Origin: SZUA-448 sp045627185 | GTDB lineage: Bacteria; Bacillota; Clostridia; Lachnospirales; Lachnospiraceae | Length of the DNA: 16,699 nucleotides | Assembly (NCBI GenBank): GCA_045627185.1 | Contig: JAZQNE010000137.1 | Coordinates: 1-16,699 of the forward strand | Reading direction: 5' to 3' | Notes under the pieces: model-generated | What the model was told of the DNA's origin: nothing | What the model saw: only the letters and a program-made list of their open reading frames with translations | Database searches by the model: none | Part shown: piece by piece, positions 15,733 to 16,699 of the stretch | Layout: every line of letters starts with the position of its first letter | How positions within the stretch are numbered: the stretch's first letter is position 1 | Made by a program: the position numbers and the translations under genes

Positions 15733-15761
15733 TTTATGCAATATCAGATTGATGCTATATT
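15733..15761 (+). promoter_or_regulatory. Weak candidate promoter of the ECF gene
   Basis: TTTATG (15733-15738) and TATATT (15756-15761) with a 17-bp spacer. The -10 is good (5 of 6), the -35 poor. It lies about 40 bp beyond the perfect repeats, so those would act from upstream. Confidence 0.3.
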
Positions 15762-15833
15762 ATCCGAAAGAAAATCGATTATGTATCAATATGCATAGAT
15801 AAAGCATTGAAATCATAAGAAATGAGGCTTGAC

Positions 15834-16463
15834 ATGAAAAGCAAAAAATCACTCAGTACAATAAAAATCGCAATTGCAGGAATGATGGCAGCCCTCTGTT
15901 TTGCAGGTTATGCTCTTATTCCCACGCCGGAGCTTGGAGACACCGGAACAAAAATCCACCTTGGCAATACTTTTGTTGTTCTGGCTGCTTTATTGCTCGG
16001 TCCATGGCTTGGCGGGCTTTCCGGAGCAATCGGATTATCGCTTGCAGACTTATATAAAGGCTACTATACATCAATGCCGCGAACCTTTATTTCCAAGTTC
16101 ATGATAGGAATCATTGTTGGAGTGGTTGCTTATAAATGCTTTAAAATAAACAGAAACAGCAACCCGAAGAAAACAACTGCCGCAACAGTAACATCTGCAT
16201 TGGCAGGCCTTGGATTTAACTGTTTCTTTGAACCCGCATTAAAATATGTCTGGTATAAAATCCTTTTTATAAATATGGCTAAAGCACAGGATGCAGTGAA
16301 TACGCTTCTCGGTATAACAACCGTAACAACACTAATTAACACTGTACTTAATTCAATCATTGCCATTACACTTTATCTTGCGATTCGTCCTGCACTTGTG
16401 AAGTCGGGAATAATCGTTATTGAACGGGATGAACCGGCAAAGACTGAAGAAGCTCAGAATTAA
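15834..16463 (+). CDS. ECF transporter S component, substrate unassigned
   Basis: 209 residues. I place the start at ATG 15834, with TGAGG 6 nt upstream, rather than the ATG at 15822, which has no clear ribosome binding site. About six membrane helices are expected. The segment IHLGNTFVVLAALLLGPWLGG followed by GAIGLSLADL is typical of substrate-binding S components of energy-coupling-factor importers. These capture a vitamin and share the EcfA/EcfA'/EcfT energising module encoded elsewhere. The tail (EPAKTEEAQN) is polar and cytoplasmic. The divergent MocR regulator makes vitamin B6 (a PdxU-type role) a reasonable guess, but I cannot assign the substrate from the sequence. It converges on pyrF with only 13 bp between. 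Confidence 0.85.
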   Translation: MKSKKSLSTIKIAIAGMMAALCFAGYALIPTPELGDTGTKIHLGNTFVVLAALLLGPWLGGLSGAIGLSLADLYKGYYTSMPRTFISKFMIGIIVGVVAYKCFKINRNSNPKKTTAATVTSALAGLGFNCFFEPALKYVWYKILFINMAKAQDAVNTLLGITTVTTLINTVLNSIIAITLYLAIRPALVKSGIIVIERDEPAKTEEAQN

Positions 16464-16486
16464 TGCTTCGCGCATATCAATTCTGA
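16454..16486. terminator. Weak inverted repeat between convergent genes
   Basis: TCAGAATT (16454-16461) and AATTCTGA (16479-16486) are an 8-bp perfect inverted repeat with a 17-nt loop. It covers both stop codons of the convergent genes. There is no T run on either strand, so function as a bidirectional terminator is doubtful. Confidence 0.25.
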
Positions 16487-16522
16487 AGTATCGCCGAATT
16501 TATATCGTCGCGCATATCAATT
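16468..16522. repeat. 15-bp direct repeat at the 3' end of pyrF
   Basis: TCGCGCATATCAATT occurs at 16468-16482 and 16508-16522, offset 40 bp. In pyrF the inner copy encodes part of VIDMRD. The outer copy is read in another frame and supplies the TGA stop. It looks like a local duplication that reset the C-terminus. Confidence 0.7.
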
Positions 16523-16699
16523 ACAGCCCGGCGGGCAGCGTCTGCAAAGCACTGCTCGCCATATTTTTTATATTTTTCGTTTTTATAAGCAGCAATCAAG
16601 CCGCGTGATGAATTAACAACAGCGCCAAGACCGTCCCTGTTGAAGAAATGAACAAGGTCCCTGCCTGTTCCGCCCTGCGCACCGTACCCGGGCACCAGA
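16477..16699 (-). CDS. pyrF: Orotidine 5'-phosphate decarboxylase, C-terminal part
   Basis: Only the last 73 residues are inside the window; the gene continues past the right edge, so no start is given. The frame reads LVPGYGAQGGTGRDL at the edge, then FFNRDGLGAVVNSSRGLIAAYK and a helical tail ending DDINSAILQN. These are the phosphate-binding end motifs of the longer PyrF group (about 270-310 residues). The enzyme decarboxylates OMP to UMP, the last step of UMP synthesis, in the cytoplasm. It converges on the ECF gene. The final residues after DMRDD may be altered by the local 15-bp repeat. Confidence 0.9.
   Translation of the reverse strand, partial: LVPGYGAQGGTGRDLVHFFNRDGLGAVVNSSRGLIAAYKNEKYKKYGEQCFADAARRAVIDMRDDINSAILQN

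Larger units (their letters stand above)
15616..15833. other. Divergent control region between MocR and ECF genes
   Basis: A 218-bp gap with the direct repeats, an AT-rich centre and candidate promoters. On the minus strand TACAAT (15694-15689) could be a -10 box for the regulator, overlapped by the second repeat, but no good -35 is seen. No riboswitch fold was recognised. Confidence 0.5.

Noticed and set aside
15693..15833. Riboswitch (TPP, FMN or similar) before the ECF gene
   Set aside because: No conserved riboswitch core words and no expression-platform hairpin were seen; the leader is short and AT-rich.

Overview
The window (about 43% GC by eye, strong AGGAGG-type ribosome binding sites, an energy-coupling-factor vitamin transporter, a cytoplasmic GH2 glycosidase and a membrane-anchored GH25 enzyme) looks like a Gram-positive Clostridia genome, most probably Lachnospiraceae. 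That placement is inference from gene content and style, not from a marker gene.

Layout, left to right. Positions 1-57 (minus strand) hold what I read as the first 57 nt of a group IIC intron that runs off the left edge. It sits 6 nt past a long hairpin (64-129) that ends the neighbouring transcript, which is the classic target of this intron class. Next, on the minus strand, is a membrane-anchored GH25 muramidase-like protein (159-2129). A six-gene Mrp-like cation/proton antiporter operon follows (10679 down to 2256): an MbhE-MrpB fusion, MrpC, and four different ND2/ND4/ND5-type antiporter subunits. No mrpE, mrpF, mrpG or mbhD gene is present, although the operon has its own promoter and so appears to start at the fusion gene.

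Divergent from the operon is a large intracellular GH2 glycosidase (10908-14492) with two C-terminal beta-sandwich modules. It has a near-consensus promoter overlapped by an imperfect palindrome. It converges on, and overlaps by 8 bp, a MocR-type regulator (14485-15615) that lacks the last part of its aminotransferase-like domain. Divergent from the regulator is an ECF-transporter S component (15834-16463). The gap between them carries two perfect 25-bp direct repeats 32 bp apart, a strong candidate MocR operator. Regulator, operator and transporter together suggest a vitamin (perhaps B6) uptake unit. The right edge holds the 3' end of pyrF on the minus strand.

The most interesting points are the reduced and rearranged Mrp complex (four antiporter-like subunits, an MbhE domain moved onto MrpB, a NuoL-like C-terminal arm on one subunit and a polar insertion in another), the group IIC intron in its terminator target, and the truncated MocR with its phased repeats.
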